A stretch of 64,000 nt of DNA from Amoebidium appalachense (Eukaryota > Ichthyosporea): positions 4,092,001 to 4,156,000 of the forward strand of contig CAVNZM010000002.1 in assembly GCA_963693365.1 (NCBI GenBank), in the 5' to 3' direction. A program made the translations under genes and the position numbers. The notes under the pieces are model-generated. The model was not told the origin of the DNA. It ran no database searches and saw only the letters and a list, made by a program, of their open reading frames with translations. Positions 25,440 through 34,320 of this stretch are shown here, in pieces; position 1 is the stretch's first letter, and the number at the start of each line of letters is the position of its first letter.

Positions 25440-27358
25440 AGCTGCCTGTACTGCCAGCTGCCACTGAACCCCATACTCATGCCTGCTGACTGCAGCATGC
25501 AGCGCGCCGTCTCGACAATGGTCCTGTTAGCCCTCTCTGCTACACCATTCTGCTCTGGTGTGTAAGGGACTGTCGCCTCATGTTCAATGCCGCACGCTTC
25601 CAGGAACGACTTGAACTCAGTGGAGGTGTACTCACCCCCGTTGTCGGAACGCAGAATCTTGATGCTGGCACCGTGTTGCTTCTCTACGTGTGCCTTGTAC
25701 TTCTTGAAGTAAGTATGCACTTGGGATTTATGTTTCATGAAGTACACCGTAGTGAACCTTGTCTTGTCGTCGATGAAGGTGACATAATACTTGGAACCTT
25801 GCAGCGACTCCTTGTTGAACGGTCCTGCCACATCAGAATGAACTCTGTCGAGCTTCGCTGGCGCTGTCTTGCGGGGTAGCTTACTGAAAGAGAGCCGGGC
25901 TTGCTTCCCTCTCGCGCATCCCTCGCACACACCGTCATCCTGGGTTTTGCAGTCGATGCACAGACCCTCGACGATGTTTTCTTTAACCATCTTCTGTAGC
26001 GTGTTTATTGCCACATGACCAAACCGCCGGTGCCATAAACTGGCGCTGCCCTTTACCGGCTCACACACGGTGTTACCCCCACTGCTGCCGACTGCAGTGG
26101 TCACCATGTTCACGCTCTCACATATGGGTTTCACTAGGAGACGATACAGGCCTCCCTCCACTACCCCACGGGCCACAACTTGGCCATCTGTGGCACTCTC
26201 AATCGTACACTGTCGACCGTCGGTGATGCCTCTTAACCCGTGCTTGCCGGCGCTTGAAGCCGACATCACGTTAGTTCCAAATGCTGGCACGTACAGCACA
26301 TTCTGCAGTCTAAATGTCATGCTGTTGCCCTGGAACTCACTTGTTAATCTTACGACGCCTATTCCTAGCGCCATCACACCCGGGGTGTTACCCAGAGCGA
26401 CGGGTTTGGGTGTGATCGACCGGAAGTCTTCCATCCAGTCCTTTCGGCATGTGACATGGGAGGTTGCGCCGCAGTCCCAATACCACTCAGTTGAAGAAGG
26501 GAGTCCGCTGTTTACCGCCATGGCGAGTATCTCCTTGGAAGCTCCGTTCTGCTTCGCCTTGTCGTCGCGATTGCCGCCCTTCTTCTTCTTTGGACACTGT
26601 GACTTGTAGTGCCCAAACTTGTGACATTTGTAACACTCCACCTTGGATATGTCAGTCACGCGCGGCTTGCCGGTGTCCTGTCGTGGCGTACCGCCGCGCC
26701 ATTGGGTGCTGGTCATCATCACCCGCTGCTGTTCCCTTGCAGCCTCGTTCTCCTCAAAACCACGCAGCTTGGCGATTATCTTTTCCATTGTCTTCTCAGC
26801 TGCTGGTAAAGCTTGAATGGTCCTAACGTCGGTGCGGAATCGGTCGTCAGCGCCTACACCGTCCAGGAATTTCTCGGCAACCATGTCCTCACTAACTCCA
26901 TTGGGATCGATATGAAGAAGATCCTGCACAATGCACTCCAGGCGGGCCGCATACTCCAGCACGCTTTCCGTCGGCATCATATCAGCACGCCAGAACTGTT
27001 GAATCAACATTCTCTTGTGCTCATCTGTGTTGCGCGCAGCGTATGATGCTACCGTATCCCATATGTCCTTGGGATTTCCTACGGCAATAGCTCGCCGACA
27101 CAGGCTTGCAGGTACATCACCTAGTGTCTCCACCAGGTAGGAAGTCGCCTTCTTCTGATCCAAGGGGTCGATCTCCACCGGAGGTTGCTCCACCGGTTCG
27201 CCGTCCTCTCCTATCACTTCAGGAGCCACGTCTTCAATCGTGTACCATAATTCCTCGCCCTCGAGGAAGCACTTCATGCGCATGGCCCACATTGAGTAGG
27301 AGATTTTGCCCTTGCCTTCTCCTTCATACATGGGAACTGGACATTTTGCTCTTCCCAT
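25421..27358 (-). CDS. Copia gag-protease-integrase polyprotein part
   Basis: ATG at 27358, starting MGRAKCPVPMYEGEGK, 48 nt inside the 5' LTR. Gag carries a CCHC knuckle CYKCHKFGHYKSQC (about residues 242-255). The protease motif is DCGATSH (about 295), where DSGA is usual. The integrase zinc-binding part is followed by a catalytic core with HSDVAGPF, LRSDNGGEYTS and NGVAERANRTI, giving an intact D,D,E triad. The last 20 codons are out of frame relative to the continuing integrase in 23226-25439. Confidence 0.92.
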   Translation of the reverse strand: MGRAKCPVPMYEGEGKGKISYSMWAMRMKCFLEGEELWYTIEDVAPEVIGEDGEPVEQPPVEIDPLDQKKATSYLVETLGDVPASLCRRAIAVGNPKDIWDTVASYAARNTDEHKRMLIQQFWRADMMPTESVLEYAARLECIVQDLLHIDPNGVSEDMVAEKFLDGVGADDRFRTDVRTIQALPAAEKTMEKIIAKLRGFEENEAAREQQRVMMTSTQWRGGTPRQDTGKPRVTDISKVECYKCHKFGHYKSQCPKKKKGGNRDDKAKQNGASKEILAMAVNSGLPSSTEWYWDCGATSHVTCRKDWMEDFRSITPKPVALGNTPGVMALGIGVVRLTSEFQGNSMTFRLQNVLYVPAFGTNVMSASSAGKHGLRGITDGRQCTIESATDGQVVARGVVEGGLYRLLVKPICESVNMVTTAVGSSGGNTVCEPVKGSASLWHRRFGHVAINTLQKMVKENIVEGLCIDCKTQDDGVCEGCARGKQARLSFSKLPRKTAPAKLDRVHSDVAGPFNKESLQGSKYYVTFIDDKTRFTTVYFMKHKSQVHTYFKKYKAHVEKQHGASIKILRSDNGGEYTSTEFKSFLEACGIEHEATVPYTPEQNGVAERANRTIVETARCMLQSAGMSMGFSGSWQYRQLCTSRT

Positions 27359-27405
27359 CTTGTCTCAACAGTCGCTTGATCGTAGCGTTGTACTGGGTCC
27401 GTAAC

Positions 27406-27711
27406 CGTAACTTAGAGGTTTCTCTGTGAGACTTTATTATTTGCTGACTTGCATTGACTGGCCTGCCGGGACCTTTATATACTTGTGGTCTGGCTCACTG
27501 GAATGTTACATACTATTCCCGATTGGTCTACCCGCCGCTATGGATCTAGTCGCTACCAATCAAAGCACTCCAATAGAATCTTCTAGACTCTTCTAGATCT
27601 ATCCTGATCTATCGTGAACCTATCCACCAGTTTATCCCGAATATCTCGAATATTCCCGATCACTAGTGCTACGCTAACGCAGGGCATACCGGATGGCTAT
27701 CCTGTTCGACA
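27406..27711 (-). repeat. 5' LTR of the minus-strand Copia element
   Basis: 306 bp, twin of 22787-23092; followed by the right copy of the GACCA target duplication. Confidence 0.92.
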
Positions 27712-27716
27712 GACCA

Positions 27717-28107
27717 TTGGCGCACGGTCATTGCTGGCGGAGATGTGTGGGCTTCCGTGCTGTTTGAGCTGGCTGGCATTGCCGTGGCCCTGGCCTGTTG
27801 GGGTCCCAGCTGTCGCAACAGCCACATACGCGTGCTCACCGATAACGACGGTGCAGTATCTACGATCGCGTCCCGTCACTCCCCCGTCCCTGCCATTGCC
27901 CGGGTGCTGCGTCTCATCACGCTGATGGAAATGTGCTACACGGTGCTGGTCTCGGCCAAGCACATCCCTGGCGTGGAAAACTCGATTGCGGATGCCATCT
28001 CGCGAGCACAGTGGGCCACTTTCGACCGGCTGCACCCGTGGCACGCACCAGTCCCAACACCCGTGCCTGAGTGGCTAGCGGGGTGGTTTGCTGCCCCTCT
28101 CTCGTGA
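27717..28107 (+). CDS. YR-element RNase H, 3' part
   Basis: Continues the RNase H interrupted at 22786: HWRTVIAGGDVWASVLFELAG, VLTDNDGAVSTIASR, then HIPGVENSIADAISRAQW, the conserved end of DIRS-type RNase H. Stop TGA at 28105. The frame fits exactly when the Copia element and one target-site copy are removed. Confidence 0.85.
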
Positions 28108-28800
28108 TGGGGCTGGGCCGAGCCCCCTCCCCTGTTCCTTTGCCTTCGTATTGGGCTTGGCGTGTGGGCTGTGGGGGGCACCGACACCCCCCCTTCCCCC
28201 CTTCCCACTTTGTATATCGCACGAGTCATGTTCTGCAGTGGCGGCCGGGGCCGGCCCCCCCCCCACTACACGAACTCGCTCGGATTCCCTCACTCACCCG
28301 GTGGAGTGTTTGGGACAATACATTACGGTCTTAGGGTGTACACACGGTGTGCCTCTTTGTTCTGTGCTGGCCCGCAGTGCCAACTGCTTGTGGCGTGTCC
28401 TGCCCCCCCCCCCCCCCCCCCCCCCCTCCTTCCCCTCCCCCAACCCCCCCAACCTGGCACCCTGCCACCCCTCCACCCGCCCCTTCGATCGTGCATGCTT
28501 AACCTCGGTGTTACACACACATGCTCATACACACCCACACACTAGCGCACACACACGCACGCCTACACCGCGGCTGGTGCGCGCATACCCCCCCCTCCCC
28601 TTCCCCCGCCCTCCCTGCCAGCGCTGCATGCATCCTCTGCCCTTTAGCTACGCCCCCCCCCCCCCCCCCTCCCCCCCCCTTGTTTGCCTGCCTGTGCACC
28701 CGCTTGCCTGCCGCCCACCCCGCTCGTTGCCTTTACCCCCCCCCCCCCCCCCCCCCCCTGGGACTCTAGGCATGATGCTCACACAGCTCTGTCCCTGCAG
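28108..28800 (+). other. spacer or intron inside the YR element
   Basis: The non-coding stretch between RNase H and recombinase is rich in poly-C (28404-28426, 28652-28669, 28736-28758) and contains (CA)-like DNA at 28513-28560. It ends TCCCTGCAG, a good acceptor, directly before the recombinase frame. No donor in matching phase is obvious near 28080-28107. Its composition resembles the host introns. Confidence 0.5.
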
Positions 28801-28805
28801 GTGGC

Positions 28806-29918
28806 TTGCTCCCCTTTGGTGGCGACCATGGTAGGCTTGCCCAGTGGTTCACCCCCGAGGTTTTGGCCCGTGTCCCGGAGGTGGCCCGCACCATCACTCG
28901 GCTGTCAGTGGGCGACAGCACGGAGTCCTCCTACTCGTCCTACCAGCGCCAGTTTATCGACTTCATCTACGCAATGGACTGCCGCAATCCTGATGGTGGC
29001 TACCTGCCAGCCTGCCCAGCCCAAGTGCAGCTGTTCCTTGCCTGGTGCGCCATGCGTGCGGTGCAAGCCCGGACCATGCCCAGCATCGTCTCCGCCGTCA
29101 ACAGCCTGCACCGCAGCTTGGGCATGGCACCACCAGCGGGCTCCGGCCAGCAGAGCCTTCAGTGGTTTATCCGCGGGGCTGGCCGCTTCCTGCTGCTGGA
29201 AGGCAGCCACCGGCCCAAACGAGTGCTCGAGCCCCTCCTCCCAGCCGACCTCCGCGCCCTCCTCCCAGTCATCCAACCGGGCTCTTCATTGGAGGCCCTG
29301 CGTCTGTGGGCTGCCCTGCTGCTTGGCAGCTCGTGCCTCCTGCGCTCGGGCGAGTTCACGTCCAAATCTGCGGCCAAGTTCAACCCCCTCCTTCACGCCA
29401 AGCGTCGCGACGTCCAGCTCCTATGGCAGGATGGCCGCCTGATTGGGGCAACAGTCTTCCTGCCGACATCTAAGACCGACCCCACGGGCAAGGGTGTTAC
29501 CATCCGGGTGCCCGCCTTCCCGGAGGAGCCTTCCTTCTGCCCAGCAGCCAATCTAGCCCTCTTCCTGGGGGTCTCGTCAACCAGGGCAGGCATCCACCCA
29601 GATGCACCCCTGTTCAGCGTCGACGGCAGCCCTTACCTCAAGAGCACCTTCATCGCCGGTTTCCGCACAGCTCTACACCATGCGGGCTACGACCCCGACC
29701 GGTACGCCGGCCACAGCCTGCGCATAGGGGGGGCCACTGCAGCTGAGAGAGCGGGCCTACCTGACGCCACCATCAAAGCCCTTGGCCGCTGGGCATCAGA
29801 CGCATTCATGGTCTACATCCGGCTGCCCCACCGCGACGTGCAAGCCTCCATTGCCACCGTCTGGTCACACCAGGGCCTCGCCACGGGACCTTGGGGCGGA
29901 CCCCCTACATCGCAGTAG
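28806..29918 (+). CDS. YR-element tyrosine recombinase
   Basis: About 370 codons. An N-terminal SAM-like core-binding domain (SSYSSYQRQFIDFIYAMD) is followed by the catalytic domain: Arg I in CLLRSGEF, the H-x-x-R box in AGHSLRIGGATAAERAG, the W of LGRWASDAF, and the nucleophile Tyr in FMVYIRLPHRD. All four catalytic positions are present. There is no ATG near the start of the frame, so the protein is probably made as a fusion or from a spliced transcript. In this element class the recombinase integrates circular cDNA. Confidence 0.92.
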   Translation: MLPFGGDHGRLAQWFTPEVLARVPEVARTITRLSVGDSTESSYSSYQRQFIDFIYAMDCRNPDGGYLPACPAQVQLFLAWCAMRAVQARTMPSIVSAVNSLHRSLGMAPPAGSGQQSLQWFIRGAGRFLLLEGSHRPKRVLEPLLPADLRALLPVIQPGSSLEALRLWAALLLGSSCLLRSGEFTSKSAAKFNPLLHAKRRDVQLLWQDGRLIGATVFLPTSKTDPTGKGVTIRVPAFPEEPSFCPAANLALFLGVSSTRAGIHPDAPLFSVDGSPYLKSTFIAGFRTALHHAGYDPDRYAGHSLRIGGATAAERAGLPDATIKALGRWASDAFMVYIRLPHRDVQASIATVWSHQGLATGPWGGPPTSQ

Positions 29919-29935
29919 GGGGGCCTTGTGGTGCT

Positions 29936-30060
29936 GGGGGGCTCATGGCATGGACCCCCCCTGGCGGCCCCCGCCTCGGCCAGCCCCTTGGGTGCAGGCA
30001 CGACGGCCTGCACTCCACGGACACGGGGGGCATGAGGCAAGCACGAGTGAGTGATGTGAA
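29936..30060 (+). repeat. split direct repeat B1 of the YR element
   Basis: About 125 bp from GGGGGGCTCATGGCATGG to GAGTGAGTGATGTGAA; the twin is at 30459-30583. B1 abuts A2 directly. Confidence 0.92.
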
Positions 30061-30336
30061 TGTACGTTTCATATGCGCAGCAGATGAAAGATGTTTCACG
30101 GATCACTTCGGGCGCAGGCAGCCGGGCGGCCCATGACGTCACGGGCCGCGGCGCCAGGCGCAGCCGCAGCGGCGGCTGACATCGGTCTGGCGCAGCGCCT
30201 GACGTCAGGCGCCACCAGCGCCGGTATTTCCGGCGCAGCACACTGCAGATGCAGGCCACCTTCGTTTTCGCCGTGTGCTGCACGTACGGTTTTTCTTAGC
30301 ACGATTGCGTTTTCGGTGGCTAGCAGACGGCGGCTC
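30061..30336 (+). repeat. split direct repeat A2 of the YR element
   Basis: 276 bp copy of 19967-20242. Confidence 0.92.
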
Positions 30337-30416
30337 CCACCCACCCACCTCTCAGTCTGTATACATGACGGTGTACGTATGCGACTGTGACTGGCTCACA
30401 GCCCGATTGCAGCGGC

Positions 30417-30422
30417 AATAAA
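30417..30422 (+). terminator. poly-A signal of the YR element
   Basis: AATAAA between A2 and B2, the only canonical signal near the 3' end of the element. Confidence 0.6.
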
Positions 30423-30458
30423 GCATGTCGAGGCGGGGCCCAGCCCCGGCTGGTGCGG

Positions 30459-30583
30459 GGGGGGCTCATGGCATGGACCCCCCCTGGCGGCCCCCGCCTC
30501 GGCCAGCCCCTTGGGTGCAGGCACGACGGCCTGCACTCCACGGACACGGGGGGCATGAGGCAAGCACGAGTGAGTGATGTGAA
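30459..30583 (+). repeat. split direct repeat B2 (right end of the YR element)
   Basis: Copy of B1; host DNA resumes with ACGTGCTATTTCG. Confidence 0.92.
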
Positions 30584-30620
30584 ACGTGCTATTTCGAATT
30601 CGGTGCGAAGCGAAAACATG

Positions 30621-30697
30621 ATTGGTTTGTTCATGATGTTGCCGTTCAGCGCACATTCCGGTTCACGTGCTTCAGATCGCACACGCAACTATAAAAA
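30621..30697 (+). promoter_or_regulatory. core promoter of AMT copy 1
   Basis: Inverted CCAAT box ATTGG at 30621, within TGATTGGTTTGTTCATGAT, which is shared exactly with copy 3. A TATAAAAA box follows at 30690-30697, 190 nt before the ATG. Copies 2 and 3 have the same pair. The YR element ends only 38 nt upstream of the ATTGG. Confidence 0.7.
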
Positions 30698-32522
30698 ACT
30701 GATGCGTTGCCCACAGCTGACAGTTCGGTGTCACTGAAACCTAAGTGCGGAATTAATTTTCTCTTGTCGCTTCTCCACATCTTTCTTTGCATACACACTC
30801 AATTCGCATCTATTCCAAACGACACGCGCATCAACTCTAGCTAATATAGAGCGCTACCCGCTTCACGCATAAAGCACGAGTTCGAAAATGGCCTACGACT
30901 CCGGAGACGTTGCATGGCTGCTCACAAGCACAGCGCTTGTGTTTATGATGACGCTGGGTCTTGCCTTCTTCTATGCCTCCCTCGTGCGTGAGTCCCACCT
31001 TGCCGACACGCTTGGTCTCACCATCATCTCCATGGGCATCGTCACCATTCAGTGGGTTCTTATCGGCTACTCGCTCTCCTTTGGCTTCGGCACCAGCAGC
31101 TTCATTGGCAACTTCATGTTTGCCGGCCTCAGGCAAATGTCTTCGTCAGAGCCGTCAGCCGATGCAGAGTCCTACGCTAGCAACGTCCCCGCCCTCGGCT
31201 TCATGGTTTTCCAGATGAGCTTTGCTGTGCTCACGCCGTCTCTCATCACCGGCGCGCTTATTGGTCGTATTTCGTTCAGGGGGTTCATTCTCTTCATCTT
31301 CCTCTGGACTACGTTCGTCTACGACCCCATCTGCCACTGGGTCTGGAGTCTTGACGGGTGGCTGCGTTCCCTGGGCTCGTTGGACTTTGCAGGGGGCTCC
31401 GTTGTGCACATCAGCTCTGGTTTTGCCGCCCTCGCCGCCGCGATTGTTGCTGGCAAGAGGCAACACCACGAGCGCGTCAACACGTCTGTGGATCTTCGCT
31501 TGAACCTGCTTGGTGCCGCCTTGCGGTGGGTGGGCTGGTTTGGCTTCAACGGCGGGTCTGCCGTGTCGGCTGGTGGGCTTGCCTCGTTGGCGTTGGCAAA
31601 CACACAGGTGGGTAATACTGTTTCTAGTGGTCTTTTCTCGGTTACCAATAGATCTTCATGGTCTGTGGCTGTCTTTCTTGCAAGTTGTGCATCTTGATGT
31701 AACAGTTCTTGCTGCCTGAGATGTTTGTTTTTTAATTCTAGAACTAGTCCGTTGTGTCCCATGATACCATCTTAAATATCAACTCCAATCTTCGTTTTCC
31801 CCTCCTCCGAGTCAAAACCTTTTGTAACACCTGCATTCACGCCACCAGATTTGTGCCGGCACTTCCATGTTCGTGTGGGCGATTCTCGACATGATGTGTG
31901 TTGGGCACATTGCGCTGGACAATGCGCTGTACGGTGCGGTGGTGGGTCTTGTTGTCATCACCCCTGCCTGTGGCTTTGTGGTGCCCGGCTACAGTGTCGT
32001 CATGGGTGTCTACGGCACAGCTATCTCTAGTACCTCGTGCTGTTCCTCTGGAGAAAGTTCGTTGACCTCTTCCTCCCCTTCTTCCCCTCTTCCTACCCCA
32101 CAGCTTCATTCATGCACTGCTATTCAAGCCCACCTCCCCATCACCTCCAACATCACAAGGAAGCATCACCAGCTGAAGTTCTAGCATGTTGCCTCGAAAG
32201 TGAACTTTTATTTGTGAAAAATGAAGACCTGCAAGCTTAAGAACCCCTAGGCTTTTACAACCGACATCAACCACTCCCTTACTTACACCCCATCGAACCC
32301 ATGCAGGTATGCGCACGACTATGTTGACGATGCGCTGTATGTGTTCTGCTCCCACGGCATTGGCGGTGTGATTGGCTCTCTCTCCACCGGCCTCTTTGCT
32401 ACCACAAGCGTCAACTCCGCTGGTATGCAGCCCTCTCCTCCAATCCCTTTCGAATTCCTCCCGATCCCGATCGTCTCCCCTCTGTTGCACCCTCGTCCAC
32501 ACCACTTTCCATTTTGTGCTTA

Positions 32523-32526
32523 GCTT

Positions 32527-32570
<44 letters not shown>
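32523..32570 (+). repeat. poly-C run in AMT copy 1 intron 3
   Basis: About 42 C residues, 100 nt after the donor at 32423. More C-rich DNA and a short (CA)n (32988-33011) follow before the acceptor. Confidence 0.9.
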
Positions 32571-32980
32571 ACCCCATACACACATTGCACACTTCCCCCT
32601 TTCCTCCCCGCCCTTCCTCCGGCGCGCGGAATTATTTTGGCTTCCCATCACCACAATAGTAGAACACTATGGCGTAGAGCGCATTTGGTAGGCCATCAAC
32701 CTACAACCCTGCATCCGTACCCTTCACTTTTATCCACCCTTTCTGGTCACTCCCAATCCCTTCCGGTGCCCCAACTTCGCCCCCCCTCCCCCCCCCCCCC
32801 CCCCCCCCCACCTCTTCCCTTACTACAATATATCTCATGCCCCAAACATATGTACGCTTACTAACCCAACCCCGGCCTCCGCCTCCCCCTCAGCCCCCCC
32901 CCCTCCCCCCCCCCTCCCCCCCTCCCACACACACACATACACACCAAAAAAACCCCAAGAAAACCCATCCCTCCCAATCG

Positions 32981-33011
<31 letters not shown>

Positions 33012-33064
33012 ATAACAAAAACCAGGTGCGGACGGTGCATTCTACGGCAACCCCAAGCAGCTGG

Positions 33065-33784
33065 TGACATATACTAATCCGTCTCAGCAGATTAGCCCAA
33101 GTCTACGATCGAGATCGGGGGGGGGGGGGGGGGGGGGGGGGGTGGCCCGGGTCCACAGATCATCAAGATCAAGTCCGGGGCCTCAAGATAGCTGAACAGC
33201 TGCGTGCATCTTGCCTCTGCCGGCGCAGGGCATTGGACCACGTCAGCCGGGACAGCCGTCCAATAGAATTCTAATTAGTGTGTAGGATAGATCGTAGGAG
33301 GACTTAGGAATGTGATTGTTCGGGCAGAAGCCCTTTTGTAAGGATTGGCAAGGTTTGATAGTATATGTTGCCAAACGTATTTATATATGTAGATGTAGAG
33401 GAAAGGGGGGGAGGGAGGGGGGGGGAGGATAGTATGAAATGTAGATTTAGACTCTGCGGTGCCACTAGGGGGAGGGTGAGGGGTGAGACTTGGATAAATA
33501 TATTAGTTGAGTAGATCGACTTAGCTCGTGCAGGCGCACGATAAAAGTAGATCGGAATGTTAATGGAATGTGGCATCGTAGGGGGCCAGGTGATGATGAT
33601 CTTGTAGGGCACGGCCTTGATGGCCTCAGTCGTAACTTAGACTTAATCCGTACGGATCTAAGTTTGCCCGTCGGAGCCTGGTCTTAATAAACTTTACCGT
33701 TTTTCTATACACGTTCGTTCCTTTTCGTGTGTGTACACTTAGTAGAGTGCCGCGTCTCTAGTACACATATATTAGGATACGACA
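33065..33784 (+). repeat. 5' LTR of the Gypsy element
   Basis: 720 bp with a 26-nt G-run near 33117-33142, a TATA-like ATAAATATATTAG at about 33494 and AATAAA at 33686. The twin is at 47375-48100. Confidence 0.93.
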
Positions 33785-33785
33785 A

Positions 33786-34265
33786 TGTAAACAGTTGGAC
33801 TAGTTAGGATAAGGCCGAGTACAACTGAATCAAAATAAAGACAGAGAACGGGTAGAAAGGCACACGCGGCCAGGTTGCTTTTACTATGGGCCGACTCAGT
33901 CTGTCTCAGACTTCACTGATGTGATCCCCGTACTGGGACGGCTTTCTTATATAGCCCCCAGGTTTCGGATCAAGGCCCAGGATTGGTTCATCCACGGCCA
34001 GCGCGGGTGGCAACATGCCATTCGTGATTCTGGTGCGGTCCGAGCCAGTCAGACCTTCGTCCTATTTATGCAAACCTCTTATTGGTTCACTTCGTTTATG
34101 TGGTATGCAGCGGAAGAACCATATATGGTTCAATTCTTAGGTCAGAGTGAGTCCTATTGGTGCGGACATAATATTTATGTGATATTCATGACAAAGCACG
34201 AATCGTGTGCTAGTAGATCACATTCTTTAGTAAACATGTACAGTTCATGTGTACAGTTGTTTACA
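33786..34265 (+). repeat. 5' LTR of the nested non-autonomous element
   Basis: 480 bp with terminal inverted TGTAAACA/TGTTTACA; the twin is at 36902-37381. Confidence 0.92.
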
Positions 34266-34273
34266 CTCCCCCC

Positions 34274-34320
34274 CTTGTCGGGAGCCTGGTGGTGTCGTTA
34301 GACAAGCAAACCACCAGGCT
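34274..34320 (+). promoter_or_regulatory. hairpin/pseudoknot candidate just inside the 5' LTR
   Basis: AGCCTGGTGGT (34283-34293) pairs perfectly with ACCACCAGGCT (34310-34320) around a 16-nt loop. The loop sequence GACAAG (34301-34306) is complementary to CTTGTC (34274-34279) just upstream. The position suits a packaging or priming structure of the element RNA. Confidence 0.55.

Larger units (their letters stand above)
22787..27711 (-). mobile_element. Copia-type LTR retrotransposon inserted in the YR element
   Basis: LTRs of 306 bp at 22787-23092 and 27406-27711 flank a Copia-order polyprotein (gag, protease, integrase, RT, RNase H) on the minus strand. The target duplication GACCA is present at 22782-22786 and 27712-27716. 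The LTRs appear identical by eye except at the first base pair (TG versus CG on the plus strand), implying a recent insertion. One frameshift separates integrase from RT. Confidence 0.93.
19967..30583 (+). mobile_element. tyrosine-recombinase retrotransposon (DIRS/PAT-like) with split direct repeats
   Basis: Order: repeat A1 (19967-20242), gag-like ORF, RT, RNase H, tyrosine recombinase, then B1 (29936-30060), A2 (30061-30336), spacer with poly-A signal, B2 (30459-30583). This A1-ORFs-B1-A2-B2 plan is the split direct repeat arrangement known from PAT, kangaroo and TOC-type YR elements, which integrate through a circular intermediate and make no target duplication; none is visible here. A Copia element (22787-27711) sits in its RNase H domain. 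Without that insertion the element is about 5.7 kb. Two further frameshifts, near 21675 and in a C-run at 22686-22693, make this copy non-autonomous as read. Confidence 0.9.

Noticed and set aside
30091-30390. Open frame in repeat A2
   Set aside because: It is the same translation as repeat A1 read as protein; the sequence is a terminal repeat, not a gene.
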